A stretch of 11,462 nt of DNA from Dongia_B sp035539215 (GTDB taxonomy: Bacteria > Pseudomonadota > Alphaproteobacteria > Dongiales > Dongiaceae): assembly GCA_035539215.1 (NCBI GenBank), contig DATLIX010000205.1, forward strand, positions 1 to 11,462, in the 5' to 3' direction. Each line of letters begins with the position of its first letter. The first letter of the stretch is position 1. Position numbers and translations under genes: made by a program. This document shows, in pieces, positions 1-6,180 of the stretch. The notes under the pieces were generated by a model. The model was not told the origin of the DNA. It was given only the letters and a program-made list of their open reading frames with translations, and searched no databases.

Positions 1-1
1 T

Positions 2-202
2 TATCGCTCGAACATCGCCGACAACAACAGCTACGAGCAGTGGGAAGCGGAGGGCGCGCTCGATGCCGCCCAGCGCGCCAACAAGATCGTCAAGCGCATG
101 CTGGCCGATTACGAGGCGCCGGCGCTGGATCCGGCGATCGATGAGGCGCTGAATGAATTCATCGCGAAGAAAAAGGCTGCAACGCCGGACAGCAATGTCT
201 AA
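2..202 (+). CDS. Trimethylamine methyltransferase (MttB) family protein, C-terminal end only
   Basis: The open frame entering from the left edge reads YRSNIADNNSYEQW and ends at TAA (200-202), giving 66 visible residues. The stretch IADNNSYEQW-EGALDAAQRAN, followed by a YEAP-LDPAIDEAL-FI segment, is what I recognise as the C-terminus of MttB superfamily methyltransferases. These move a methyl group from a quaternary or tertiary amine (trimethylamine, glycine betaine and related compounds) to a corrinoid protein. Archaeal MttB carries pyrrolysine in the barrel core; most bacterial homologues lack it and some act on betaines. The core is outside the window, so substrate and pyrrolysine status cannot be judged. 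The gene is followed by a strong hairpin and faces a convergent transporter operon. Family assignment is fairly confident from a short tail; substrate is unknown. Confidence 0.8.
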   Translation, partial: YRSNIADNNSYEQWEAEGALDAAQRANKIVKRMLADYEAPALDPAIDEALNEFIAKKKAATPDSNV

Positions 203-241
203 AAAGCCCTTCTGATCTTTTGCAAGAGGATCGGATAACGG

Positions 242-275
242 CAAACGGCCCCGGGATCACTCCCGGGGCCGTTTG
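242..275. terminator. Intrinsic terminator hairpin between convergent genes
   Basis: The arms CAAACGGCCCCGGGA (242-256) and TCCCGGGGCCGTTTG (261-275) are perfectly complementary over 15 bp around a TCAC loop. On the plus strand the stem ends in GTTTG and is followed by TTCTC. It lies 39 bases after the stop of the methyltransferase gene and 35 bases after the stop of the minus-strand ATPase gene, so it can end transcripts from both sides. The U-tract is short in both directions, but the stem is very stable. Confidence 0.85.
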
Positions 276-310
276 TTCTCGTGGCGTCCGCTCAGGGCGT
301 CCGAAAGGGA

Positions 311-1630
311 TCAGGTCGGGTTGTCGAGGCTGAAGACACCCGCCTGGTCGTCATAGGAGAAGGTCTCGCCATAACGGCCCCAGCTGATGATCGCCCGCAG
401 GCTCTGCTCGGCGGCGCCCTCGGTCATGTGATCTTCCAGCTCGTCCAGGAAGCGGCTCTTCGGCGCGCGGTGGCTCTCACGCTCGTCGAGCACGCGGCGG
501 ATATGGGCCGCCAGCGGCACATGGGTGAGCAAATGATGGCCGAAGATGCGCTTGCGGTCGTCGACCTCGGAATCGGCGAATTGCTTGCCGGCCTCGGTCA
601 GGTGGATATCGCCGCCTTCGAGGTCGGCGAAACGCAGCATCTGCAAGGTTTCCGCGACGGGGAAGAGGTCGTCGATCTCCATATGAAGGGTCGAAGCGAT
701 CTCCGGCAAATCAGCCCGGCCGTTATAGGGCGTTCCTGAGAGTTCTTCGATCAGGCCCGAGAGCAGGTTGGTCGAGACATGCGGCAGGATGGCGTCCATG
801 CCGATCCCGGCGGGTCCCGCCGGACGCTGCTCGACCCGGGTCACGGCCTTCTGCTGCTGCATGCGCTTGGCCGTCATCTCGACATAGATGCGCTCGACGA
901 GATCGCGGAACTTCGGATCGAGGCGGTCGCGCGGCTGCGGCAGATCGACCGGGATCTCCGTGATGACGCGACCGGGATTCGAGGAGAAGACCAGGATGCG
1001 ATTGCACATCAGCACCGCTTCCTCGATGTTGTGGGTGACCAGAATGATGCCCTTCAGCGGCAATTGTCCCTCTGACCACAATTCCATGAGGTCGGTCCGC
1101 ATGGTCTCGGCGGTGAGCACGTCGAGGGCGGAGAAGGGTTCGTCCATCAGCAGGATGTTGGGATGCACGACCAGGGCACGGGCGAAGCCGACGCGCTGGC
1201 GCATGCCGCCGGACAATTCGCGCGGATAGGCGGATTCGAAACCGTCGAGGCCGATCAGGTCGATGGCCGCCAGCGAGCGCTTGCGGATCTCGTCCTCGGG
1301 CAGGCCGAGCGCCTCGAGGCCGATCTGGACGTTCTGCAGCACGGTGAGCCAGGGAAAGAGCGCGAAGCTCTGGAACACCATGGCGATGCCCGGGGCGGGG
1401 CCGTTGACCGGATGGCCGAGATAATTGACCTGGCCGCCGGTCGGCCGCGACAAGCCGGAAATGAGGCGCAGCAGGGTCGACTTGCCGGAGCCCGAACGGC
1501 CGAGCAGGCCGACGATCTCGCCTTCATTGAGGCGAAGTTGAACATCGTCGAGGACCAGCAGTTCGCCGCCATCCGGCTTGCGGAAGGCACGGCGGACATT
1601 CTGCAGATCGAGAAGCGGTGCGTTCATCAT
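311..1630 (-). CDS. ABC transporter ATP-binding protein, NitT/TauT type, with C-terminal AAA-associated domain
   Basis: This 439-residue protein is the ATPase of an importer related to nitrate, sulfonate, taurine and bicarbonate transporters. Visible motifs: Walker A GRSGSGKST (44-52), Q-loop glutamine in MVFQSF (about 87), signature LSGGMRQR (139-146), Walker B ILLMDEP (159-165), D-loop SALD (167-170) and switch histidine in VTHN (200). About 260 residues make the normal domain. The remaining part (about 275-435) resembles the AAA-associated C-terminal domain found on a subset of these ATPases and may bind a regulator or ligand. The start is ATG at 1630, with GAGGAGAG just upstream; the next codon is also ATG and could be used instead. 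It lies 19 bases after the permease stop, so the two are one transcript. No binding-protein gene is adjacent, so the substrate cannot be named. Confidence 0.93.
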   Translation of the reverse strand: MMNAPLLDLQNVRRAFRKPDGGELLVLDDVQLRLNEGEIVGLLGRSGSGKSTLLRLISGLSRPTGGQVNYLGHPVNGPAPGIAMVFQSFALFPWLTVLQNVQIGLEALGLPEDEIRKRSLAAIDLIGLDGFESAYPRELSGGMRQRVGFARALVVHPNILLMDEPFSALDVLTAETMRTDLMELWSEGQLPLKGIILVTHNIEEAVLMCNRILVFSSNPGRVITEIPVDLPQPRDRLDPKFRDLVERIYVEMTAKRMQQQKAVTRVEQRPAGPAGIGMDAILPHVSTNLLSGLIEELSGTPYNGRADLPEIASTLHMEIDDLFPVAETLQMLRFADLEGGDIHLTEAGKQFADSEVDDRKRIFGHHLLTHVPLAAHIRRVLDERESHRAPKSRFLDELEDHMTEGAAEQSLRAIISWGRYGETFSYDDQAGVFSLDNPT

Positions 1631-1649
1631 GCGGCTCTCCTCGGTTTCC

Positions 1650-3392
1650 TCAATTGGTCAGGCGGAATTTGCGTTCGGCGTACCAGTAGAGGGGCCGCCA
1701 GAACAGACGGTTGAACAGCAGGACGAAGGCCGACATGACGACGATGCCAAGGATGATGTGGTGCATGTCGCCCCGCGCGGTCGCCTCGGCGATATAGGAG
1801 CCAAGGCCACGGGCCTTCAACTGCGTATTGCCCCAGGTCACCAGCTCCGAAACGATGGCGGCATTCCAGGACCCGCCGGAAGCGGTGATCGCCCCCGTGA
1901 CATAGAAGGGAAAAATCGCCGGCAGGGCAATCTTGCGCCACCACAGCCAGCCGCGGATGCGCAAATTGATGCCGACATCGCGCATTTCATCGGGAATGGC
2001 GGAGGCACCGGCAATCACGTTGAACAGGATATACCATTGGGTGCCAAGCACCATCAGCGGGCTCAGCCAGACATCGGGATTGAGCTGCAGGAAGACGATC
2101 GCGGAAACGGCGATGGGAAACAGCAGATTGGCGGGGAAGGCGGCGAGGAATTGCGCCACCGGCTGTACCATGCGGGCAACCTTGGGGCGCATGCCGACCC
2201 AGACGCCGATCGGAACCCAGATCGCGCTGGCGATGGCGATGAGCACGGTGACGCGCAGCAGCGTCGCCAGACCCAGCAATGCGGCATAGCTGAGGTCGCG
2301 CAGCGACAGGCCGCTGGCGAGGAAAGGCCCCAGGCGCATCAGGATGACAATGGCGATCAGGCAAAGTGCGACATAGAACAGCCGGTCGCCCCAGGCACGT
2401 TCCTGCACATCGAGGCGCTGCTCCGCGGCGGCGACGCTACGCTGCGGCAGGCGCACGCGGAACGACCAGCGGAGCGCGGCATTGAAGGGCCGCATCAGGA
2501 AATCGATCAGATGCGACCGGCGGAGCGCCGTCAGCACCCAGGAACGCGGCACATCGCCGCCCGGCTGCTGGTCGAAACGGAAGCGATCGGCCCAGGCCAC
2601 CAGCGGTTTGAACAGGACCTGATCGTAGATCAGGATGACGATCAGCATGGCGCCGATGGCATAGCCGATCGCCGGCAGGTTCTGCTGCTCGATCGCCATG
2701 GCGATGTAGGATCCGACGCCCGGCAGCTTGACCGTGGTGTTGCCGACGCTGATCGCCTCCGAGGCGACGACGAAGAACCACCCGCCGGACATCGACATCA
2801 TCATGTTCCAGATCAGCGACGGCATGGCGAAGGGTACTTCCAGGCGCCAGAACCGGCTCCAGCCGGAAAGCTGGAAGTTGCGCGTGGCTTCGGTCAGTTC
2901 CGTCGGGACGGTGCGCAGCGACTGATAGAAGCTGAAGGCCATGTTCCAGGCCTGGCTGGTGAAGATGGCGAAGACCGCGGCGAACTCGACCCCCAGCACG
3001 CGGCCCGGCGCGATCGACATGAAGAAGACCACGGTGATGGAAATGAAGCCCAGGATCGGCACCGATTGCAGGATATCCAGGACCGGCACCAGCACCATTT
3101 CCGCGCGCCGGTTCTTCGCCGCAATCGTCGCATAGGTGAAGGTGAAGATGAGCGACAGGACAAGCCCGGCCAGCATGCGCAAGGCCGTGCGTGCCGCATA
3201 GCCCGGCAGATGGCCGATGTCGAGGGAGAGTGGCGTCGACTGCAGCTGGGCCAGCGGCTCGGTCAGGCTCTTGCCGGTGCCGATGAAAAACACCAGCGAG
3301 GCCAGCACGAGCAGGGCTGCGAGGATGTCCCAGGAACTGACGGTGATGCGCCCGCGTGCAATCGAGACGGGTGCCAGGACGCGATTGATCAT
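1650..3392 (-). CDS. Double-length ABC transporter permease with two transmembrane domains in tandem
   Basis: At 580 residues this is about twice the length of an ordinary NitT/TauT permease. It carries two inner-membrane permease units. The first spans roughly residues 65-265 and has an EAA-type cytoplasmic loop around ELTEATRNFQLSGW...P (165-191). The second spans roughly 370-570 with a matching loop around DVGINLRIRGW...LPAIFP (472-494). A charged linker (about 265-335) joins them, and hydrophobic segments occur near 22-38, 70-90, 115-145, 338-355 and 375-400. One chain can therefore supply the whole channel, with two copies of the downstream ATPase below it. The start at 3392 is supported by GGAGG about 7 bases upstream and an in-frame TGA a short way before it. 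The start also overlaps the stop of a 36-codon ORF by ATGA. Similar fused permeases occur next to ATPases like this one, but the substrate is unknown. Confidence 0.92.
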   Translation of the reverse strand: MINRVLAPVSIARGRITVSSWDILAALLVLASLVFFIGTGKSLTEPLAQLQSTPLSLDIGHLPGYAARTALRMLAGLVLSLIFTFTYATIAAKNRRAEMVLVPVLDILQSVPILGFISITVVFFMSIAPGRVLGVEFAAVFAIFTSQAWNMAFSFYQSLRTVPTELTEATRNFQLSGWSRFWRLEVPFAMPSLIWNMMMSMSGGWFFVVASEAISVGNTTVKLPGVGSYIAMAIEQQNLPAIGYAIGAMLIVILIYDQVLFKPLVAWADRFRFDQQPGGDVPRSWVLTALRRSHLIDFLMRPFNAALRWSFRVRLPQRSVAAAEQRLDVQERAWGDRLFYVALCLIAIVILMRLGPFLASGLSLRDLSYAALLGLATLLRVTVLIAIASAIWVPIGVWVGMRPKVARMVQPVAQFLAAFPANLLFPIAVSAIVFLQLNPDVWLSPLMVLGTQWYILFNVIAGASAIPDEMRDVGINLRIRGWLWWRKIALPAIFPFYVTGAITASGGSWNAAIVSELVTWGNTQLKARGLGSYIAEATARGDMHHIILGIVVMSAFVLLFNRLFWRPLYWYAERKFRLTN

Positions 3393-3499
3393 GCCGCGCC
3401 TCCGGTCCGGACCGCGACGCGATGACGCTCAAACTGAGTTGTGAATCGACGAAAGAACATGCCGGATCGCCTTGCAACACGCTGCAGAAGGCCGGACAT
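3389..3499 (-). CDS. Possible 36-residue small ORF overlapping the permease start
   Basis: ATG at 3499 opens a 36-codon frame whose TGA overlaps the permease ATG as ATGA, a layout typical of translational coupling. The peptide starts MSGLLQRVARRSGMFFRRF and is very basic (about nine arginines), with no membrane segment or family I recognise. There is no Shine-Dalgarno sequence before its ATG (upstream bases TGATTATCTTC). Initiation, if any, would depend on ribosomes finishing the 16-codon ORF that ends 8 bases earlier. The permease SD (GGAGG) lies inside its last codons. It may be a translated leader rather than a functional protein, or a chance frame in GC-rich DNA. Confidence 0.25.
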   Translation of the reverse strand: MSGLLQRVARRSGMFFRRFTTQFERHRVAVRTGGAA

Positions 3500-3507
3500 G
3501 AAGATAA

Positions 3508-3558
3508 TCAGAACCCGACCGAGATATTTCCCTGATAAGGTCGACTGCCGTCGTCCAT
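3508..3558 (-). CDS. Possible 16-residue leader peptide (MDDGSRPYQGNISVGF)
   Basis: ATG at 3558 is preceded by AAAAGGAACCGACC, a good Shine-Dalgarno (AAGGA) at normal spacing. It is the best ribosome binding site in this otherwise gene-free stretch. The frame reads MDDGSRPYQGNISVGF and stops at TGA (3508-3510). I do not recognise the peptide. It has no run of a single amino acid of the kind seen in classical attenuation leaders. It sits directly after a structured leader and 8 bases before the next small ORF, which itself overlaps the permease start, so it could be the first step of a translational relay. Length alone makes chance possible. Confidence 0.35.
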   Translation of the reverse strand: MDDGSRPYQGNISVGF

Positions 3559-3658
3559 GGTCGGTTCCTTTTAAAGGCCCTGTGCCAGCTTGTTTGTCAG
3601 CTGGCTGACGGGCCGCGAATTACGCTAAATGCGAGTGGCGGCTTTCTAGCACAGGCCC
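3559..3658 (-). promoter_or_regulatory. Structured leader with mutually exclusive hairpins upstream of the ABC transporter
   Basis: Read as minus-strand RNA, GGCCUGUGCUAG (3657-3646) pairs with CUGGCACAGGGCC (3588-3576): 12 pairs including one G-U, with one bulged G. It closes a loop holding two hairpins: GCCGC/GCGGC (3642-3638 with 3616-3612, with CGC-AUUUA-GCG inside) and GUCAG-CCAG-CUGAC (3609-3596). This looks like a three-way junction. An alternative perfect 7-bp hairpin, GCCAGCU (3605-3599) with AGCUGGC (3590-3584), would break both the inner half of the long stem and the GUCAG hairpin. Just downstream, CCUU-UAA-AAGG (3577-3567) can cover the AAGGA ribosome binding site of the 16-codon ORF. 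I could not match this to a riboswitch class I know. The repeats could instead be DNA operators: CTGACA (3600-3595) and TTTAAA (3575-3570) resemble promoter boxes, but 19 bases apart. Confidence 0.4.
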
Positions 3659-3679
3659 TCAGCCTTGCCTATCCGAAAC

Positions 3680-3711
3680 AAGCTGTCCGGCGCCGTGCCG
3701 GAAGCTTTTTT
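3680..3711. terminator. Bidirectional intrinsic terminator after ispZ
   Basis: AAGCT (3680-3684) pairs with AGCTT (3703-3707) and TCCGGC (3686-3691) pairs with GCCGGA (3697-3702), giving an 11-bp stem with one bulged G and a GCCGT loop. On the minus strand it directly follows the ispZ stop and is trailed by TTGTTT. On the plus strand it ends in a cleaner run of six T (3706-3711), although no plus-strand gene precedes it. Its main job is probably to end the ispZ transcript and insulate the transporter operon. Confidence 0.75.
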
Positions 3712-4256
3712 CAGGATTGCTGTTCGGTGCTGTGGCGGAGGATCAGCGGGATCTGCGTCAGAATGAAAAGCAGGGTCAGGCCGATGATGCCGAAGACCTT
3801 GAAGTCGATCCAAATGCTTTCGGGCTGGGTGCGCCAGACGATCTCGTTGAGCCCGGCCATGGCGGCGAAGAAGCAGGCGAAACGCAGGCTGAGACTGCGC
3901 CAGCCGTCATCATCCATTTGTAACGTGCTGCCCATGATGTAACGGATCAGCGGCTTTTTCAGGATCAGGCCGCCAAACAGGATGAGGGCGAAAAGGCCCT
4001 GGATGACGGTCGGCTTCATCTTGATGAAGGTGTCGTCATGCAGCCACAGCGTCAGGCCGCCGAAAGTGCCGACCACCAGCAGGGTGATGATCGGCATGAT
4101 GGCGAGCCGCCGCTGCATGACATAGAGGACCAGCGTCGCGACCGCCGTCGCGATCATCAAGGTCAGGGTCGCGGCCATCAGGCCGGCGACCTTGTAGGCG
4201 ACGAAGAAAGCCAGGATGGGTCCGTAATCGACCGCATGTTTCAAGAATTGGCGCAT
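3711..4256 (-). CDS. ispZ: Septation protein A homologue (inner membrane, YciB/IspZ family)
   Basis: This 181-residue protein is almost entirely hydrophobic, with about five to six membrane segments near residues 12-28, 30-46, 54-72, 84-100, 122-140 and 152-172. Family features visible are the opening DYGPILAFFVAYK (10-22), the FGGLTLWLHDDTFIKMKPT segment (65-83) and the K-P-L-I after the fourth helix. Length matches the usual size of about 180 residues. The family is linked to intracellular septation and cell-envelope integrity in enterobacteria; its biochemical role is not settled. The start at 4256 is bounded by an in-frame TGA nine bases upstream, and the ribosome binding site is weak. 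It is divergent from the carbonic anhydrase gene, with 100 bases between, and ends in its own terminator. Confidence 0.92.
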   Translation of the reverse strand: MRQFLKHAVDYGPILAFFVAYKVAGLMAATLTLMIATAVATLVLYVMQRRLAIMPIITLLVVGTFGGLTLWLHDDTFIKMKPTVIQGLFALILFGGLILKKPLIRYIMGSTLQMDDDGWRSLSLRFACFFAAMAGLNEIVWRTQPESIWIDFKVFGIIGLTLLFILTQIPLILRHSTEQQS

Positions 4257-4356
4257 CGGAAATGGTCAGCTCAATTTTGAGGGTTCGCTCTTTAGCGTTT
4301 GCATCAGCTATGCTAAGCCAAGGTCGGATTTTAGCCTAGTAGAGTAGGGCGGGACG
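4257..4356. promoter_or_regulatory. Divergent intergenic region between ispZ and the carbonic anhydrase gene
   Basis: These 100 bases must hold the promoter for the carbonic anhydrase and probably that for ispZ. The stretch is clearly AT-richer than the genes around it. TATGCT (4309-4314) could be a minus-10 box for the plus-strand gene, but I see no good minus-35 at 16-18 bases. A loose dyad is present: TTAGC (4292-4296) with GCTAA (4312-4316), enclosing GCAT (4301-4304) with ATGC (4310-4313). AGGGCGGGACG precedes the carbonic anhydrase ATG as its ribosome binding site. The promoter content is inferred from gene layout. Confidence 0.45.
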
Positions 4357-5022
4357 ATGAGCAACGCGTTTCTGCAACGGATTTTAGACCGCAACCGGGA
4401 TTGGGCGCGACAGACCACCGAGGGCGATCCCGATTTCTTCGCGCGGCTGGCGGAGCAGCAGGCGCCGGAGATTTTCTGGATCGGCTGTTCGGATGCGCGG
4501 GTGCCGGCGGACCGGCTGCTCAATCTCGATCCCGGCCAGGTCTTCGTCCACCGCAACATCGCCAATCAGGTCTACCAGATCGACGTGAATTGCCTATCGG
4601 TCTTGGAATACGCTGTTAACATCCTGAAAGTGAAGCATATTATTGTATGCGGCCACTATGGGTGCGGCGGTGTCAGGGCGGCGATGGAACGCACCGAACT
4701 GGGGCTGATCGACAACTGGCTGCGGCAGATCAAGGATATTTATGCTGCCAATGCGCGCATGCTGGATTCCGAAAGCAGCACCGACAAACGGCTGAACATG
4801 CTCTGCGAGCTGAATGTGCGCCAGCAGGTCCTCAATATCTGCCACACCTCCATCGTCCAATCCGCCTGGAAGGCGGGGCAGTCGCTCACAGTCCATGGCT
4901 GGATTTACAGCATCCGGAACGGGCGGCTGCATGACCTGGATTTCTGGGTCGACGGCGTCCACGACCTCAACCCGATCTATCAGATGCTGAATGTTGCGGA
5001 TCAGGCGCCGCCGAGCTTCTAG
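4357..5022 (+). CDS. can: Beta-class carbonic anhydrase
   Basis: This cytoplasmic zinc enzyme interconverts CO2 and bicarbonate (EC 4.2.1.1), supplying bicarbonate for carboxylation reactions in normal air. At 221 residues it matches E. coli Can (220). The zinc-site motifs are CSDARVPADR (44-53) and HYGCGG (100-105): Cys44, His100 and Cys103 are the zinc ligands, with the Asp46-Arg48 pair expected of the class. The HRNIANQV stretch (65-72) is also characteristic. ATG at 4357 is preceded by AGGGCGGG. It is the only complete plus-strand gene here and is divergent from ispZ. Its stop lies 13 bases from that of the convergent transporter gene. Bicarbonate is one substrate class of NitT-type ABC transporters, but I see no direct evidence tying this gene to the operon at 311-3392. 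Confidence 0.96.
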   Translation: MSNAFLQRILDRNRDWARQTTEGDPDFFARLAEQQAPEIFWIGCSDARVPADRLLNLDPGQVFVHRNIANQVYQIDVNCLSVLEYAVNILKVKHIIVCGHYGCGGVRAAMERTELGLIDNWLRQIKDIYAANARMLDSESSTDKRLNMLCELNVRQQVLNICHTSIVQSAWKAGQSLTVHGWIYSIRNGRLHDLDFWVDGVHDLNPIYQMLNVADQAPPSF

Positions 5023-5035
5023 CGCCGCGGCACTC

Positions 5036-5971
5036 TCAGGCTTCCTCGATCACCTGCTCCGGCACCGTGACGTCGGCCGGCCGCTTGCGTCCCAGCTGCA
5101 CCTCGCGATGGGCGATATAGAGGCTGGAGGCGATGATGATAACCGCTCCCCCCAGCACCTGGATCGAGGGCAGCTGGCTCCAGAAGGCAAAGCCGAAAAT
5201 GGTCGCCCAGAGCAGGGCGGTGTATTCCAGCGGTGCCAGCAGCGAGGCCTCGCCGATCTTGAAAGCGCGGATCATGCAGAGCTGCGCCCCGGCGCTGCAG
5301 CTTCCCTGCAGCAGGAACAGCAGCCAGTCGCCTAGGCTTGGGGTCTTCCATTCGAGGATCGCCGGGATGATGCCGACCAGACCGCTGAAGACCGAGGAAT
5401 AGAAGAGAATATTGTGACCCTGTTCCTTGCCGCTCAGCGGGCGCAGCCATAGCTGACCGAGGGCATAGGTGGCGGCGGCGGCCAGTGCCAGGAACGCGCC
5501 CCAGCTGATGCCGCTCTTGCCGGGCTGCAGCGCGACGACCACGCCGACGAAGCCGATCAGGACCGCCGACCAGCGGCGCGCCCCGACCTTCTCGCCGAGG
5601 AGCGGCCCGGACAGGGAGGTCATGAAAAGCGGGGCGGCGAAGGCGATGGCGATCGCATCGGCCAGCTGCAGATAGCGCAGGCATTCGTAGAAGGTCCAGG
5701 TGGTGGCGACCACCAGCACGGCCCGGCCGATATGCGTGAGGGTGAAGCGGGTCTTGAAGGGGATGCCGCCGGTGCTGTTGCGCTGCCCCAGGAAAATCGC
5801 CGTCAGCACCGGGCAGATGCGCGACAGCACCATGATCTGCCAGGTGCCATAGCCTTCGGTCAGCAGCTTGGTGACGGCGTCGAGCACGGAAAACCCGAAG
5901 ACACCGGCGCCCATGAACAGCAGGGCCCTGAGGGTATTTGAACCGCTTGCCGCCGGTACAGCGCTGATCAT
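5036..5971 (-). CDS. DMT superfamily (EamA) drug/metabolite transporter
   Basis: This inner-membrane protein of 311 residues shows the usual ten-helix pattern made of two EamA repeats. The first repeat ends with GEKVGARRWSAVLIGFVGVV, the typical EamA end-of-repeat motif; the second starts near ISWGAFLALAAAATYALGQL and ends with QVLGGAVIIIASSLYI. The tail is short, charged and cytoplasmic. Family members export amino acids, metabolites or drugs, and some import; substrate cannot be read from sequence. I chose ATG at 5971 because GGGGTGAGAG lies just upstream and the hydrophobic domain starts about 14 residues later. The frame stays open to another ATG at 6040, but that would add 23 residues rich in Arg, Pro and Cys that look non-coding. 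It follows the sarcosine oxidase operon on the same strand but lies beyond a strong terminator, so it is probably transcribed separately. Confidence 0.88.
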   Translation of the reverse strand: MISAVPAASGSNTLRALLFMGAGVFGFSVLDAVTKLLTEGYGTWQIMVLSRICPVLTAIFLGQRNSTGGIPFKTRFTLTHIGRAVLVVATTWTFYECLRYLQLADAIAIAFAAPLFMTSLSGPLLGEKVGARRWSAVLIGFVGVVVALQPGKSGISWGAFLALAAAATYALGQLWLRPLSGKEQGHNILFYSSVFSGLVGIIPAILEWKTPSLGDWLLFLLQGSCSAGAQLCMIRAFKIGEASLLAPLEYTALLWATIFGFAFWSQLPSIQVLGGAVIIIASSLYIAHREVQLGRKRPADVTVPEQVIEEA

Positions 5972-6005
5972 CACTCTCACCCCACACGGACACGGACGGT
6001 TCTTT

Positions 6006-6017
6006 GCCAAGCTTGGC
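6006..6017. promoter_or_regulatory. 12-bp perfect palindrome upstream of the DMT transporter gene
   Basis: GCCAAGCTTGGC is a perfect palindrome, 35 bases before the chosen DMT start. It lies in the 155-base non-coding stretch between that start and the sarcosine oxidase terminator. It may be an operator, or chance. I found no convincing minus-10/minus-35 pair in this stretch; the AT-rich patch TTTTTATGATTT (6041-6052) is the likeliest promoter region. Confidence 0.2.
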
Positions 6018-6126
6018 GTCACAACGGCACGAACCGACACCTTTTTATGATTTCAGCCCTAGCATGATACGCCCGGGAGGAGACCGGCGATTTGCGGGTG
6101 CCGTTCATGCAGAACTAACGATTGGC

Positions 6127-6159
6127 CAAAACAAAAGGGCCGCTCGGCGAGCGGCCCTT
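6127..6159 (-). terminator. Strong intrinsic terminator of the sarcosine oxidase operon
   Basis: AAGGGCCGCTC (6135-6145) and GAGCGGCCCTT (6149-6159) form a perfect 11-bp stem around a 3-base loop. On the minus strand the stem is followed by TTGTTTTGG, a good U-tract. It starts 21 bases after the soxG stop, in the expected place to end the soxBDAG transcript. Confidence 0.93.
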
Positions 6160-6180
6160 CCGTCATCTTGGCTGATGGGA

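Noticed and set aside
1578..3425. A 615-codon open frame on the plus strand opposite the permease gene
   Set aside because: It is a GC-rich antisense shadow: very rich in Gln, His, Asp, Gly and Arg, with no recognisable domain, while the minus-strand frame encodes a clear permease.
2437..3480. A 347-codon minus-strand frame starting upstream of the permease
   Set aside because: It overlaps the permease in another frame, with an Arg/Ala/His/Pro-rich composition. The permease frame has proper membrane helices, EAA loops and a ribosome binding site.
3498..3608. A 36-codon plus-strand ORF (starting MKIIRTRPRYF) antisense to the transporter leader
   Set aside because: It has only a fair ribosome binding site and no recognisable product, and its composition is unremarkable; it would matter only if a plus-strand transcript is shown.
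3645..3664. GGCTGAGGGCC on the minus strand as a possible TPP riboswitch core
   Set aside because: The other conserved TPP elements (such as the CUGAGA box with ACCC and the GAACCUGAUC segment) are missing and the hairpin pattern differs.
5972..6040. Upstream start for the DMT transporter adding 23 residues
   Set aside because: The extension is not membrane-like, and GGGGTGAGAG sits correctly before the ATG at 5971. It is not fully excluded.
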